NCBI GenBank assembly: GCA_013812485.1
Contig: JACCTJ010000292.1
Coordinates: forward strand, 1-17,574
From: Thermoleophilaceae bacterium
GTDB lineage: Bacteria; Actinomycetota; Thermoleophilia; Solirubrobacterales; Thermoleophilaceae
DNA: 17,574 bases
Reading direction: 5' to 3'
Below the pieces are notes generated by a model. It was not told the origin of the DNA. It saw nothing but the letters and a program-made list of their open reading frames with translations, and made no database searches. Position numbers and translations under genes: made by a program. This document shows, in pieces, positions 1 through 8,611 of the stretch (position 1 is the first letter of the stretch; every line of letters begins with the position of its first letter).

Positions 1-3
1 CCT

Positions 4-972
4 TTAGGGCGTGAGCTCCGCCACGAGCGCCGAAGCCGGACGCACGTCGCCGATCCGGGCTACCGACTGCCCGGCGTAGAGCGGGCCTGCCTCGAGCAGG
101 CAGCCGAGCGGCGCGTCGTCCACCGGCGGCGACGGGGAGAGCAGCGGCAGGGCCGGTCGCTGAGCGGCGGCGAAGCGCCTCGCCAGGCGCTCGGGGAGGC
201 GGCCGGCGAGCGGGGTGAGGGTTCGCTGGGCCGCGAGCGCCCACGCCGGTTCGCGACCCTCGCTAGGCAGCCAGCGCCGTGTCGCCGCGTTCGGCAAGAC
301 ACGATGAGGTGCCGCCGGCCAGCCGAGGCCGAAGAGCTCGGTCAGCACGGTCTCCTCGGCGACGAGGGCGGTCTGCTTGTACCGGGGATGCGCGCGGCTC
401 TCCTCGGAGAGGAGGAACCGGGTGCCGAGCACCGCCGCGTCGGCCCCCGCCTCGAGCGCCGTCTGCACGTCGCCCTCGTCGGCGATGTCGCCGGCGAGGA
501 GGACGGGCAGCTCGGTGGGCAGGGTGGACCGCGTGCGCTCGAGCAGCTCGAGCGCGGGGACCGTGCCTCGCACGTGGCCACCGGCCTCGACACCCTGGAT
601 GATGACGCCATCGGCGCCCGCCGCGTGTGCCGCGCGCGCCTCGTCGACCGATCCGCACGCGTGAAGCCAGAGTCCCGCGACCCTGCGCTTCGGGGCTCCC
701 CAGAAGGTGACGACGACGTCGGCCCCCTCAGCGACCTCTCAGTGCTCCCGGCCCGCGAACGGAAGTAGGAGATTGATCGCGAGCGGCGCGCCGGTGAGGC
801 GGCGCGCGGCCGCAAGCTCTCCGCGCAGGTGTGCCGCGCCGAGCATCCCGAGCGTCCCCAGGCCCCCGGCCTCCGAGACCGCGGCGGCGAGCTCGTGGCG
901 GGCCACTCCGCCGCCCACGCCGGCCTGAATGATCGGTCGTTCGAGGCCAAGGCGCTCGAGCAGACGGCTCAT
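4..972 (-). pseudogene. Nitronate monooxygenase-like flavoprotein, interrupted by one in-frame TGA
   Basis: The family consists of FMN enzymes (2-nitropropane dioxygenase / nitronate monooxygenase, TIM barrel) that oxidise nitronates. Reading from ATG at 972 gives an N-terminus with the family motif PIIQAGVGGG. A TGA at 741-739 stops this frame after 77 residues, but the same frame continues without shift to TAA at 6-4. The second part has VVVTFWGAP, the FMN and active-site segment GVIIQGVEAGGHVRG, and the phosphate-binding stretch LLAGDIADEGD...GADAAVLGTRF. Ignoring the stop, the protein is about 322 residues, normal for the family. In homologues I recall, a Trp follows the RxH motif at the stop position, so a single TGG to TGA change explains it. 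Other genes here end in TGA and use TGG for Trp, so recoding is unlikely. The gene is last in a minus-strand run after a second damaged gene. No good Shine-Dalgarno is seen at 972. It is either a recent pseudogene or a base error. Confidence 0.82.
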
Positions 973-1036
973 CGGGTGCGGGGCGTGCGTAGGTGCTCGT
1001 GTCCCGGCCGGCCCTCGGGTCGCAATCGCGGCCGGA

Positions 1037-1460
1037 TCAAGCGACCGTCGACAGGAGGTAGGCGGCGGCGAAGCCGCCGACCGTCACGAGCCCGACTACT
1101 CCGCCGCCGTGCTCGAAGGCCTCGGGCGTCATCGTGTCGGCGAGCATGGTGAGGATCGCGCCCGCGGCGAAGGCCTGCACGCCGCCGACGAGCGCGGGCG
1201 CGGCCGAGGCGAGCAGCCCGTAGCCGAGCGGCGAAGAAGGCGAGTGCCCCGGCCGCGAGCCCGCCGGCCACGAACAGCGCGCCGCCGCGGCGAAACGCCT
1301 CCTCGGTCAGCTCGAAGCTGAGCGCGCTGATGAGCACTCCCGCGCCGAAGGCCATGACCAGGGCGATGGTGCGGTGAGACGGGCGGGCGAGCAGCCCGAT
1401 GGCGGCGCCGAGGACGAGTGCCGCGCCGCCGACGAGCCCCCATCCTGCGGCGATCAGCAC
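1037..1460 (-). pseudogene. ZIP-family metal transporter remnant, internally deleted and frameshifted
   Basis: Starting at GTG 1460, 16 nt past the kinase stop, the frame encodes about 75 hydrophobic residues with three membrane segments (WGLVGGAALVLGAAIGLLA, IALVMAFGAGVLISALSFEL, FVAGGLAAGALAFFA). This matches the N-terminus of actinobacterial ZIP-like zinc permeases. Near 1226-1232 the match jumps to another frame (one extra base, or two missing) and continues as LGYGLLASAAPALVGG, AFAAGAILTMLADTMTPEAFEHGG and FAAAYLLSTVA, ending at TGA 1039-1037; this is the family C-terminus. The middle of the family, roughly 80-110 residues including the helices with the (S/H)NxPE metal-binding motif, is absent. 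The remnant is about 140 codons, against about 250 in intact relatives as I remember them. Two lesions plus loss of the metal site make function very unlikely. It was probably co-transcribed with the two-component genes. Confidence 0.8.
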
Positions 1461-1476
1461 GCGGCGAGAAGGGCCC

Positions 1477-2931
1477 TCACGCGGCGGACCCGTGCGCCGG
1501 CTGGGCGGGCACGGGCTCGGCGCCCGGGCTCCACGCGACCGGCAGCCGGACCGAGAACCGCGCCCCGCCCCCCGGGGCGTCGCCGACCTCGACCGAGCCA
1601 CCGTGGCGCTCGGCCACCGCCTGCACGATGGCCAGGCCCAGGCCGGTGCCGGGCTGCGCACCGCCGTCGCCCTCACCGCGCACGAAGCGCTCGAAGACGC
1701 GCCCCCGCAGGTTGCGGGGCACACCCGGACCGTCATCGAGGACATCGATGGTGGCGGCGCCCTCGTCGACGTGGAGCACAGCCTCGATGTGGGTGCCCGC
1801 GGGGGTGTGGACCACCGCGTTCTCGAGCAGATTGCGGACGAGGCGGTGGAGCTCGTCGCCCGACCCTTCGACGCGCACGGCGGCGCGCTCGCCGTTCGAG
1901 CCGGCCGAGACCTGGAGCTCGTGGTCGGCCGCAAGCGGGGCGACCTCGACGCAGGCCTCGCGCATGACCTGGGCCAGGTCGACCGGCTCGTGGCCGACCC
2001 GCCGGCCGGTGTCGGCGCGGGCGAGCAGGAGGAGGTCGGCGACGAGCGTACGCATGCGCCGCGAGGAGCGCAGGGCCGAGGCCGCGAGCTCGCGATCCTC
2101 GCCCTCGAGCGAGGCCTCGAGCAGCTCGAGGTTGGCGAGCACGGCGGTGAGCGGCGTGCGCAGCTCGTGCGAGGCGTCGGCCACGAACTCCCGCTGGCGC
2201 CGCAGCGCGGTCTCGGTCTCGGTCTGGGCCTGGTCGAGGGCGTGGAGCATCTCCTCGAGCGTGCGCGCGAGGTCGGCCACCTCGTCCTCGCTCGGGGGTT
2301 TCGGGAGCGACAGGGTCGGGTTGCGGGTCTGGGCCACGTGCTTGGCCGCGCGCGTCAGCCGCCCGACCGGCGCCATCGCCCGCCGCGCCACGGCGAGGCC
2401 GGCGAGCAGCGCGAGTCCGGTGCCGCCCAGCACGCCGAGGGCGAGGAAGATGCGGACGCGATCGATCGTCGCGCCGAGGCTGCTGCTCTCCTTGGCGTAC
2501 TGGAGGTAGGCGACGGGCACGAGCGCGCCGGCGTACAGAGGCTCGGAGGCCACGCGGTAGCGGCCCACCTCGCGCACGCCCTCGCGCGGCGGTCCGAGCG
2601 CCGGCGCGCCCGCAGACGGTGCCACGACCTCGCCCTCGGTGCCGATCACCCGCACCGCGCCATCGCCCGACGCGGCGACCTGAACGATGATCTGGACGAG
2701 GTCGTCCTGCTCGAGGATCACCTTCCCGGAGGGGAACTCGCGCGCCACGCGAATGCGGTCCTTGAGGTCGTTGGCGCGGGCGCGCAGGTCGTTGTCGAAG
2801 TCGGTTCGCAGGCGCTCGGCGGTGAATGCGCCGCTGACCACCGCGAAGATGGCCAGGATCACGAACGTGAGGCCCGCCGAGGTGGCCGCGAGACGCCAGC
2901 GGATGGGCAGGCGATTGAAGCGCCGGCGCAT
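1477..2931 (-). CDS. Two-component sensor histidine kinase (HAMP, HisKA, HATPase)
   Basis: This is a membrane sensor kinase of 484 residues. It has a short basic N-terminus, TM1 at about residues 13-35, an extracytoplasmic sensor region of about 125 residues (36-160) with no motif I recognise, and TM2 at about 161-183. These are followed by a HAMP linker (RRAMAPVGRLTRAAK onward), an H-box HELRTPL with phospho-acceptor His255, an N-box NLLENAVVH (Asn371), G1 DDGPGVP, an F-box VFERFVRG and G2 GTGLGLA (about 428). All catalytic boxes are intact. The ATG lies only 3 nt after the regulator's stop, so translation is probably coupled and the pair is cognate. Architecture and partner resemble the MprB/BaeS-type envelope-stress kinases of actinobacteria, but the signal cannot be read from sequence. 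The downstream metal transporter remnant hints weakly at a metal-related regulon. Confidence 0.95.
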   Translation of the reverse strand: MRRRFNRLPIRWRLAATSAGLTFVILAIFAVVSGAFTAERLRTDFDNDLRARANDLKDRIRVAREFPSGKVILEQDDLVQIIVQVAASGDGAVRVIGTEGEVVAPSAGAPALGPPREGVREVGRYRVASEPLYAGALVPVAYLQYAKESSSLGATIDRVRIFLALGVLGGTGLALLAGLAVARRAMAPVGRLTRAAKHVAQTRNPTLSLPKPPSEDEVADLARTLEEMLHALDQAQTETETALRRQREFVADASHELRTPLTAVLANLELLEASLEGEDRELAASALRSSRRMRTLVADLLLLARADTGRRVGHEPVDLAQVMREACVEVAPLAADHELQVSAGSNGERAAVRVEGSGDELHRLVRNLLENAVVHTPAGTHIEAVLHVDEGAATIDVLDDGPGVPRNLRGRVFERFVRGEGDGGAQPGTGLGLAIVQAVAERHGGSVEVGDAPGGGARFSVRLPVAWSPGAEPVPAQPAHGSAA

Positions 2932-2934
2932 CTT

Positions 2935-3618
2935 CTACTCGGCCGCCCTGAGCACGTAGCCGGCCCCGCGCACCGTGTGGAGCATCCGCGGCTCGTCCCC
3001 AGCCTCGAGCTTGCGCCGCAGGTTCGAGACGAAGACGTCGACCGTGTTGGTCTCCGAGAAGGGCGCATAGCCCCAGACCTCCTCGAGCAGCGACTCGCGC
3101 GAGACCACGAGGCGCTCGTTGCGCATAAGGTGCTCGAGCAGCTCGAACTCGCGGCTCGTGAGGTCGAGGACGCGCTCGGCGCGCACCGCCTCGTGGCGGT
3201 CGGGATTGAGCCGCAGATCGCCGACCAGCAGCGATGCGGCTCCGCGCGGCGGGCGGCGGCGCAGGAGGGCGCGCACACGGGCGAGCATCTCGGACCGCTC
3301 GAACGGCTTGACCAGGTAGTCGTCGGCGCCCGAGTCGAGGCCCTCGACCCGCGTCTCGACGGCGTCACGCGCGGTCAGCATGAGGATCGGTACGTCGCCG
3401 CGCTGGCGCAGGCGGCGACAGACCTCGACTCCGTCGAGCTTCGGTAGGCCGATGTCGAGCACGACCGCGTCCGGCTCGTAGGTTTCCGCCCGCGCCAGGG
3501 CTGCGAGGCCGTCGCCGGCGAGCTCCACGTCGTAGCCTTCGAGGGCGAGCGAGCGCCTCAGGGCTCCGGCGATCTCTACGTCGTCCTCGACGACCAGGAC
3601 GCGCGCGCTTCGTGGCAT
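2935..3618 (-). CDS. OmpR/PhoB-family response regulator
   Basis: This is a 227-residue DNA-binding regulator phosphorylated by the kinase encoded next to it. The receiver domain covers residues 1-120, with acidic pocket Glu11/Asp12/Asp13, phospho-acceptor Asp55 (VVLDIGLPKLDG), Thr82 (LMLTA) and Lys104 (YLVKPF). The C-terminal winged helix (about 130-225) has the typical LTSREFELLEHLM, the recognition helix region NTVDVFVSNLRRKLE and the end motif HTVRGAGYVLR. It is full length with no missing key residue. ATG 3618 is the start; the bases just upstream (CTGTCCC) hold no Shine-Dalgarno, while a TACCAT -10-like box lies exactly 7 nt upstream. The mRNA may therefore be leaderless. It is first in the minus-strand operon and divergent from ftsK. 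The closest known types are MprA- and TcrA-like regulators; the exact regulon is unknown. Confidence 0.96.
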   Translation of the reverse strand: MPRSARVLVVEDDVEIAGALRRSLALEGYDVELAGDGLAALARAETYEPDAVVLDIGLPKLDGVEVCRRLRQRGDVPILMLTARDAVETRVEGLDSGADDYLVKPFERSEMLARVRALLRRRPPRGAASLLVGDLRLNPDRHEAVRAERVLDLTSREFELLEHLMRNERLVVSRESLLEEVWGYAPFSETNTVDVFVSNLRRKLEAGDEPRMLHTVRGAGYVLRAAE

Positions 3619-3625
3619 GGGACAG

Positions 3626-3631
3626 ATGGTA
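3626..3631 (-). promoter_or_regulatory. Candidate -10 box for a leaderless response-regulator transcript
   Basis: On the minus strand TACCAT (TAnnnT pattern) sits 7 nt before the regulator's ATG at 3618. This would put transcription start at or next to the A of the ATG. No Shine-Dalgarno lies between them. No convincing -35 is seen 16-18 nt further upstream, so this rests on the -10 alone. Confidence 0.35.
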
Positions 3632-3650
3632 GGCGCAGTGGCCGTCGGCG

Positions 3651-3662
3651 GTTCCGCGGAAC
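3651..3662. promoter_or_regulatory. 12-bp perfect palindrome in the divergent regulator/ftsK intergenic region
   Basis: GTTCCGCGGAAC is a perfect palindrome in the 83-bp gap between the divergent response regulator and ftsK starts, about 20 bp upstream of the regulator's candidate -10. A dimeric repressor or activator could bind here. It is not an actinobacterial LexA box, because the arms are in the opposite order (GTTC...GAAC rather than GAAC...GTTC). OmpR-type regulators usually bind direct repeats, so it is not clearly an autoregulatory site. Confidence 0.3.
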
Positions 3663-3701
3663 AGCAGGGACGGAGCCGGCGGCGTCGAAGGGAGGCGGGT
3701 C

Positions 3702-6329
3702 ATGGCCAGCCGACGACCGCCACGGAAGGCGAAGCCCCGCGCGCGGCGCAAGCCGCCGCGCCGTACCCGCTTGCCCCAACTCGAGCAGCGCCATCTCGAT
3801 GTCGTCGGGCTCGCGCTCGTGGCCCTCGCGGCCTTTCTCGCCTTCGTCTTCTACCTCGGCTGGGCCGGAGGAGAGCTCGGCGAGGCGCTCGCCGAGGGAC
3901 TCGTGTTCCTCGCGGGGGAGGTGGCCTACCTGACGCCGGTGGCCGTCTTCGCGATCGGCGCGGTGCTCGTGCTGCGGCCGATGCTGCCGACCACGCGACC
4001 GCTCAAGGCCGGCGCGCTATGCCTGTTCGCGGCCCTTCTGCTCGGCCTGGCCGCGGAGACCTTCGGCCTCGGCCCCGACCGCCCGCCGCGCGAGGGGTTC
4101 TTCGACCCCGCCTTCTTCCGCGCTCACGGCGGCGCCGCGGGTGAGGCGCTCTTCTGGGTCGCCCGGCTCCTGCTTCAGGAGGTGGGTGCCGACATCCTGG
4201 CCATCTTCCTCTTCCTGAGCGCCCTGCTGCTGCTGACCGGCGCGACCGTCGCCGGCGTCCTGCGGACGACGGGGGAGGGGGTCGCCTCGACCTCCCTGCG
4301 CGTGCGCCAGTCGACGACCGAGTTCGCCGCGGTGGTCACGCGCCGCTCCTCGGGCTCCGGATCGGGCGCCCGTAGACGCCGCGCCCGGACACAGGCGCGC
4401 ACCGCCTTCGAGCCCGAGGCCCGAGAGGTTCCGGACGAGGAGGCGGCCGAGGCACAGGCCGGCGTCGACGCCTACATCGATCCGGCCGATCGGGACTCGA
4501 TCGACCCCCCCGACGTAGAGCCGGTCGTCCGCGCCACCCACGTCGAGATGCCGCCTCGCCCGCAGGAGGAGCCCGAGGGCGACCACGATGGGCACGGCCT
4601 GTACGGCGACGTGCCCGAATTCACCGCGCCGCCGGAGTTCGACGCCGAGGCCGAAGATGAGGCGCTCGAGGATGAGACGGACGCCGGCGCGGCCACGGTC
4701 GAGCGCCCCGGCGGGGGTGAAAACGTGACCGCGATCGCTCCGATGACCGGCGAGGCCGAGATCGGAGCGAGACCGGCCGCGCGCATGCCGGCCCGCCCGG
4801 CGCCGGAGGACCTGACCCCGCAGGGCCGCCTGCGCGCCTCGGCCACCGAGGCCGACGACTTCGTCTACACCCGGCCGCGGCCGAGCTTCCTGCGCCGCTC
4901 GAAGGACAACGGCCGCCCGGCCGACACCGGCGAGGAGACCCGGCTCGCCGCTCAGCTCGTCGAGGCGCTGTCGCACTTCGGCATCGACGCGGCGGTGACC
5001 GGCACGGTCTCCGGCCCGCACGTCACGCGCTACGAGCTGCGCCTCGCACCCGGGACGAAGATGTCCAAGGTCGCCCAACTCAAGGACGACATCGCCTACG
5101 CCCTGGCGGCCACCGACGTCCGGATCCTCGCGCCGATCCCGGGGAAGACGGCCGTCGGCGTCGAGGTCCCGAACCGCCACCGCCGGGTCGTCCACCTCGG
5201 CGACGTCTACCAGGAGGCCCCGAGCGGATGGTCCCCGCTGACCGTGTGGCTCGGCAAGGACATCGCTGGCAAGGCCATCGGCACCGACCTGGCCAAGCAG
5301 CCCCACATCCTCGTGGCGGGCACGACCGGCTCGGGCAAGTCGGGTTGCGTCAACGCCATGCTCTCCTCGATCCTCCTGCACGCCTCGCCGCACGAGGTGA
5401 AGCTCGTGCTCGTCGACCCCAAGCAGGTCGAGCTCAACCACTACGAGTCGATCCCGCACCTGATCACCCCGGTGGTGACCAACCCGCGTGTGGCCGCGAA
5501 CGTGCTGGCCAACCTGATCAAGGAGATGGAGGAGCGCTACTCGATCATGAGCATGGCCCGCTCGCGCAGCCTCGTCGAGCTCAACAAGGTACGAGAGGGA
5601 CGCGGCGAGCGCGCGCTTCCCTACATCCTGTGCGTGATCGACGAGCTCGCCGACCTGATGATGGTCGCCCCCGCTGAGGTCGAGGACGCGATCATCCGCC
5701 TGGCCCAGAAGTCGCGCGCGGTGGGGATCCACCTCGTGCTCGCCACCCAGCGCCCGAGCGCCGACATCATCACCGGCATGATCAAGGCCAACGTCCCGGC
5801 CCGGATCGCCTTTGCCGTCTCCTCGCAGACCGACTCGCGCGTGATCCTCGACTCGAACGGAGCCGAGTCGCTGCTCGGCCAGGGCGACATGCTCTTCCGC
5901 CCGGCCACCGAGTCGCGCGGCGCGCGTATCCAGGGCGCCTTCATCTCCGAGGAGGAGATCGAGCGTCTTACCGACCACTGGCGCCGCCAGGGCGAGCCCG
6001 AGCTGCACGAGGAGCTGCTCGAGGAGGTCGCCTCCGCCGACGACGGCGACGGCCCGGGTGACTTCGACCCCGACGCCGACGAGCTCCTCGGCGAGGCCAT
6101 CGCCACGGTCGCCCAGCTCGGCTCGGCCTCGACCTCGATGCTCCAGCGCCGGCTGCGCGTCGGCTACACCCGCGCCGGCCGGCTGATCGACATGATGGAG
6201 CGCCGGGGAGTGATCTCGGGCTACGAGGGCTCGAAGGCGCGCCAGGTACTGATCTCCGAGGTGGAGGTGCCACGCGTGCTCGCGGCGCTCGACGAGCCGG
6301 TGGGCGCAGGCGCCTCGCCGAGCACCTGA
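3702..6329 (+). CDS. ftsK: DNA translocase FtsK/SpoIIIE
   Basis: This 875-residue, septum-anchored hexameric ATPase pumps DNA during chromosome segregation and dimer resolution. A basic N-terminus (1-30) is followed by about four membrane segments between residues 31 and 187. A long Pro/Glu/Asp-rich linker covers about 190-400. The motor has the alpha/beta domains with DIAYALAATDVRI and PGKTAVGVEVPN, Walker A GTTGSGKS at 540-547, LVLVDPKQVEL, and Walker B ILCVIDELADL (Asp647/Glu648). The C-terminal gamma winged helix (about 790-860, SASTSMLQRRLRVGYTRAGR) is the part that reads polar guide sequences in known FtsKs. The start is ATG 3702, with GGGAGG at 3690-3695 giving good spacing; another start is not needed. 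All motifs are intact and the length is normal for actinobacteria. It begins the plus-strand block. Confidence 0.97.
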   Translation: MASRRPPRKAKPRARRKPPRRTRLPQLEQRHLDVVGLALVALAAFLAFVFYLGWAGGELGEALAEGLVFLAGEVAYLTPVAVFAIGAVLVLRPMLPTTRPLKAGALCLFAALLLGLAAETFGLGPDRPPREGFFDPAFFRAHGGAAGEALFWVARLLLQEVGADILAIFLFLSALLLLTGATVAGVLRTTGEGVASTSLRVRQSTTEFAAVVTRRSSGSGSGARRRRARTQARTAFEPEAREVPDEEAAEAQAGVDAYIDPADRDSIDPPDVEPVVRATHVEMPPRPQEEPEGDHDGHGLYGDVPEFTAPPEFDAEAEDEALEDETDAGAATVERPGGGENVTAIAPMTGEAEIGARPAARMPARPAPEDLTPQGRLRASATEADDFVYTRPRPSFLRRSKDNGRPADTGEETRLAAQLVEALSHFGIDAAVTGTVSGPHVTRYELRLAPGTKMSKVAQLKDDIAYALAATDVRILAPIPGKTAVGVEVPNRHRRVVHLGDVYQEAPSGWSPLTVWLGKDIAGKAIGTDLAKQPHILVAGTTGSGKSGCVNAMLSSILLHASPHEVKLVLVDPKQVELNHYESIPHLITPVVTNPRVAANVLANLIKEMEERYSIMSMARSRSLVELNKVREGRGERALPYILCVIDELADLMMVAPAEVEDAIIRLAQKSRAVGIHLVLATQRPSADIITGMIKANVPARIAFAVSSQTDSRVILDSNGAESLLGQGDMLFRPATESRGARIQGAFISEEEIERLTDHWRRQGEPELHEELLEEVASADDGDGPGDFDPDADELLGEAIATVAQLGSASTSMLQRRLRVGYTRAGRLIDMMERRGVISGYEGSKARQVLISEVEVPRVLAALDEPVGAGASPST

Positions 6330-6422
6330 TTCAAAGCGGGAGACGCCCCGTTCGTCAGGGGGTTGCGGCTCCGCCGGGCGCCACCGACCGAGGACGGCGC
6401 CGAGTTGCGCCAGAATAGGCTC

Positions 6423-7208
6423 GTGCCCAGGATCGGAGAAACCCTGCGCGAGGCGCGCATCCGCCAGAGCGTCGACATCGCCGAGGTCGAGCGGGCGACG
6501 AAGATTCGCGCCAAGTACCTGCGTGCCCTCGAGAACGAGGAGTTCGACCTCCTGCCCGGGCCGACGTTCGTGCGCTCGTTCCTCAAGACCTACGCCGAGC
6601 ACCTCGGGCTCGACGCGCGCGTGCTCGTCGAGCAGTTTCGCACCGACCACGAGGGGGTGCCCGACGAGGAGCCCGCTCCGGCGTTCGGCTCTCGCGCGCC
6701 GCCGGGCCGCCGACGCGAGCCCGTCCGCTACGACCGCCGCTCGCCCGGGCCGGGTCTGCTCGTCGGCGGCGCGGTCGCCGCGGTGCTCGTCCTCTTCCTG
6801 GTTCTCGGCCTCACCGGCAACGGCGGCGACCAGCCCCCGGGCGGTGGCGGTGCAGACGTGGAGCAGTCCGCCGCGGAGCGAGAGCGAGCCGAGCGGCGCG
6901 CGCGGCGGCGAGCGCAGCAGCGACGCGAGCGCCCCAGGTCGGTGAAGCTCCGGATCACCCCCGAGGGGCCCACCTACGCCTGCGTGGACCGCGGCGAGGA
7001 TAAGACCCCGGTCTTCGAGGGCAGCCTGACCTCGCCTCGGACCTTCCGCGGCCGGCGGCTGCGCCTGAACCTCGGGCGCCCGACGGCTCGTGTCCGCGTG
7101 AACGGCCGCAACGTCGACCTCGGGTCCGAGGGTCGTCCGGTGGGCCTCGCCTTCTCGCCCACGAAGCGACCGCGACCGCTCCCGCTCAGCCAGCGCCCTT
7201 GCGTCTGA
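6423..7208 (+). CDS. RodZ-like membrane-anchored helix-turn-helix protein
   Basis: From GTG 6423 the product is 261 residues. Residues 3-70 form the HTH_25/RodZ-type domain ([20 protein letters not shown], then [33 protein letters not shown]). A basic Pro/Arg linker leads to one membrane helix at about 111-133 ([20 protein letters not shown]). Next is an Arg/Glu-rich stretch and a C-terminal beta-rich domain (about 180-261) resembling RodZ DUF4115, with YACVDRG. RodZ couples the MreB cytoskeleton to the membrane in other bacteria; in actinobacteria the role of these homologues is less clear. An upstream in-frame TTG (6363) was rejected because the HTH domain begins right after GTG 6423. There is no Shine-Dalgarno before 6423; CAGAAT 6 nt upstream could be a -10 for a leaderless message. 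It lies between ftsK and cinA, as is common. Confidence 0.88.
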   Translation: MPRIGETLREARIRQSVDIAEVERATKIRAKYLRALENEEFDLLPGPTFVRSFLKTYAEHLGLDARVLVEQFRTDHEGVPDEEPAPAFGSRAPPGRRREPVRYDRRSPGPGLLVGGAVAAVLVLFLVLGLTGNGGDQPPGGGGADVEQSAAERERAERRARRRAQQRRERPRSVKLRITPEGPTYACVDRGEDKTPVFEGSLTSPRTFRGRRLRLNLGRPTARVRVNGRNVDLGSEGRPVGLAFSPTKRPRPLPLSQRPCV

Positions 7209-7242
7209 GGGCGCCGCCGCGACCCGGCCGCTCGGCGCTTCC

Positions 7243-8541
7243 ATGAGCGCTCGCGCCGGGATCGTCATCACCGGGACGGAGGTCCTCGCCGGCCGCGTGC
7301 GCGACCGCAACGGGCCCTGGCTCGCCGACCGCCTGGCCGAGCTGGGGATCGAGCTGGCCCACATAACCATCTGCGCCGACCGCAGGGAGGACCTCGAGGC
7401 TCAGCTGCGCTTCCTGGCGGACGAGCGCGTCGACCTCACGATCACCAGCGGAGGCCTCGGGCCCACCGCCGACGACCTCACGGCCGAGGTCGTGGCCCGC
7501 TTCCAGGGCCGGGCCCTGTACCTGGACGAGGAGCTCGAGCGCCGCATCGCCGCGATCGTCGAGCCCCTGCTCAAGCGCTGGCGCGGCCTCGATCCCGAGG
7601 CGATCAGGACCTCGACGCGCAAGCAGGCGACGATCCCCGAGGGGGCCGATGTGCTCGGCCCCGCCGGCACAGCACCCGGCCTCGTCGTCGCGCCCGCGAA
7701 TGGGCGCGACGGACCAACGACGGTGGTGCTCCCCGGCCCCCCCGGCGAGCTGCATCGACTCTGGCCCGAGGCGGTCGAGACCGCGGCCTTCGGCGCCGCG
7801 ACCACCGGCCGGTCGCAGTTCGAGCACCGGATGCTCCGCCTCATGGGCATCCCCGAGTCCGAGATCGCGGAGACCCTGCGAGTCGGCGAGGAGCGGATCG
7901 ACGGACTCGACGCCCTCGAGGTCACCACCTGCCTGCGCCGCGCCGAGCTCGAGGTCGCGGTTCGCTACGAGCCGTCCGCCCAGGCGGCGTGGGAAGGGCT
8001 GCTCGCGCTCGTGCGCGAACGCCACGGGCCCCAGCTCTTCTCGGACGACGGCACGAGCGTCGACGGGCAGGTCGCGGCCCTGCTCACGGACTCGAGCCGG
8101 ACGGTCGCGGTCGCCGAATCCTGCACGGGGGGCGAGATGGCGGGCCGGATGAGCGCCCCGGCCGGGGCCTCGGCGTACTTCGCGGGCGGGGTGGTCGCCT
8201 ACGCGAACGAGGCCAAGGCCCGGCTGCTCGACGTCGACCCGGGGCTGATCGAGCGCCACGGCGCGGTGTCGCCGCCGGTGGCGGGCGCGATGGCCGAGGG
8301 CGTGCTCGCGCGCTTCGGCGCCGACGCCGCCCTGGCCGTGACCGGGGTCGCCGGGCCGGGCGGGGGGACGGAGGACAAGCCCGTGGGCTACGTCTGCTTC
8401 GCGGCGCGCCTGGCCGACGGCTCCGAGCTGGCCCGCGATCTGGTCATCCCCGGCGAGCGGCCCGACGTGCGCGATCGCTCGACCACCCTCGGCCTGCACA
8501 TCCTGCGGCGGCTCCTGCGCGGAGAGTCCGCCGACCTCTGA
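7243..8541 (+). CDS. cinA: CinA: MoCF-like domain plus NMN amidohydrolase (PncC) domain
   Basis: A 432-residue two-domain protein. The N-terminal COG1058/MoCF domain (1-170) begins [17 protein letters not shown] and has [12 protein letters not shown], the signature of the ADP-ribose pyrophosphatase/MogA-like fold. After a linker domain, the C-terminal PncC domain (about 280-430) has AESCTGG at 291-297, [17 protein letters not shown] and [17 protein letters not shown]. These carry the active site of nicotinamide mononucleotide deamidase, which returns NMN to NaMN in pyridine-nucleotide salvage. The full length and both domains are intact. The start is ATG 7243, 34 nt after the rodZ-like stop; the Shine-Dalgarno is poor, so coupling or SD-independent initiation is likely. 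The neighbourhood (before recA) is where cinA lies in many bacteria, including those where it is co-expressed with recA in competence. Confidence 0.95.
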   Translation: MSARAGIVITGTEVLAGRVRDRNGPWLADRLAELGIELAHITICADRREDLEAQLRFLADERVDLTITSGGLGPTADDLTAEVVARFQGRALYLDEELERRIAAIVEPLLKRWRGLDPEAIRTSTRKQATIPEGADVLGPAGTAPGLVVAPANGRDGPTTVVLPGPPGELHRLWPEAVETAAFGAATTGRSQFEHRMLRLMGIPESEIAETLRVGEERIDGLDALEVTTCLRRAELEVAVRYEPSAQAAWEGLLALVRERHGPQLFSDDGTSVDGQVAALLTDSSRTVAVAESCTGGEMAGRMSAPAGASAYFAGGVVAYANEAKARLLDVDPGLIERHGAVSPPVAGAMAEGVLARFGADAALAVTGVAGPGGGTEDKPVGYVCFAARLADGSELARDLVIPGERPDVRDRSTTLGLHILRRLLRGESADL

Positions 8542-8558
8542 GATGGCTGATTTCCGAA

Positions 8559-8588
8559 TTGACGTGGCCGTGGGGGCGCCAATAGGGG
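8559..8588 (+). promoter_or_regulatory. Candidate sigma70-type promoter for thpR
   Basis: TTGACG at 8559-8564 is a near-consensus -35. It is followed after 17-18 nt by ATAGGG/TAGGGG (8582-8588), a weak -10. This stretch is visibly less GC-rich than its surroundings. Transcription would start near 8595, shortly before the preferred thpR ATG at 8612, which supports that start over the in-frame ATG at 8543. Confidence 0.4.
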
Positions 8589-8611
8589 ACCAAGCATCTA
8601 AGCCCGCGCCG

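Noticed and set aside
739..741. Selenocysteine or Trp recoding at the internal TGA
   Set aside because: TGA ends several intact genes in the window, the family has no selenocysteine at this site, and no recoding hairpin was evident.
1399..3447. 682-codon open frame on the plus strand antisense to the kinase and regulator
   Set aside because: It mirrors the codon structure of the real minus-strand genes, is low-complexity and matches no family; long antisense frames are expected at this GC content.
6377..6401. GGCGCC...GGCGCC pair between ftsK and the rodZ-like gene as a terminator
   Set aside because: The stem is only 6 bp with a 13-nt loop and no T-run, common by chance at this GC.
4017..7370. 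1117-codon minus-strand open frame opposite ftsK and the rodZ-like gene
   Set aside because: It runs across two clear plus-strand genes and an intergenic gap, has repetitive Arg/Gly/Leu composition and no domain; it is a shadow of high GC3.
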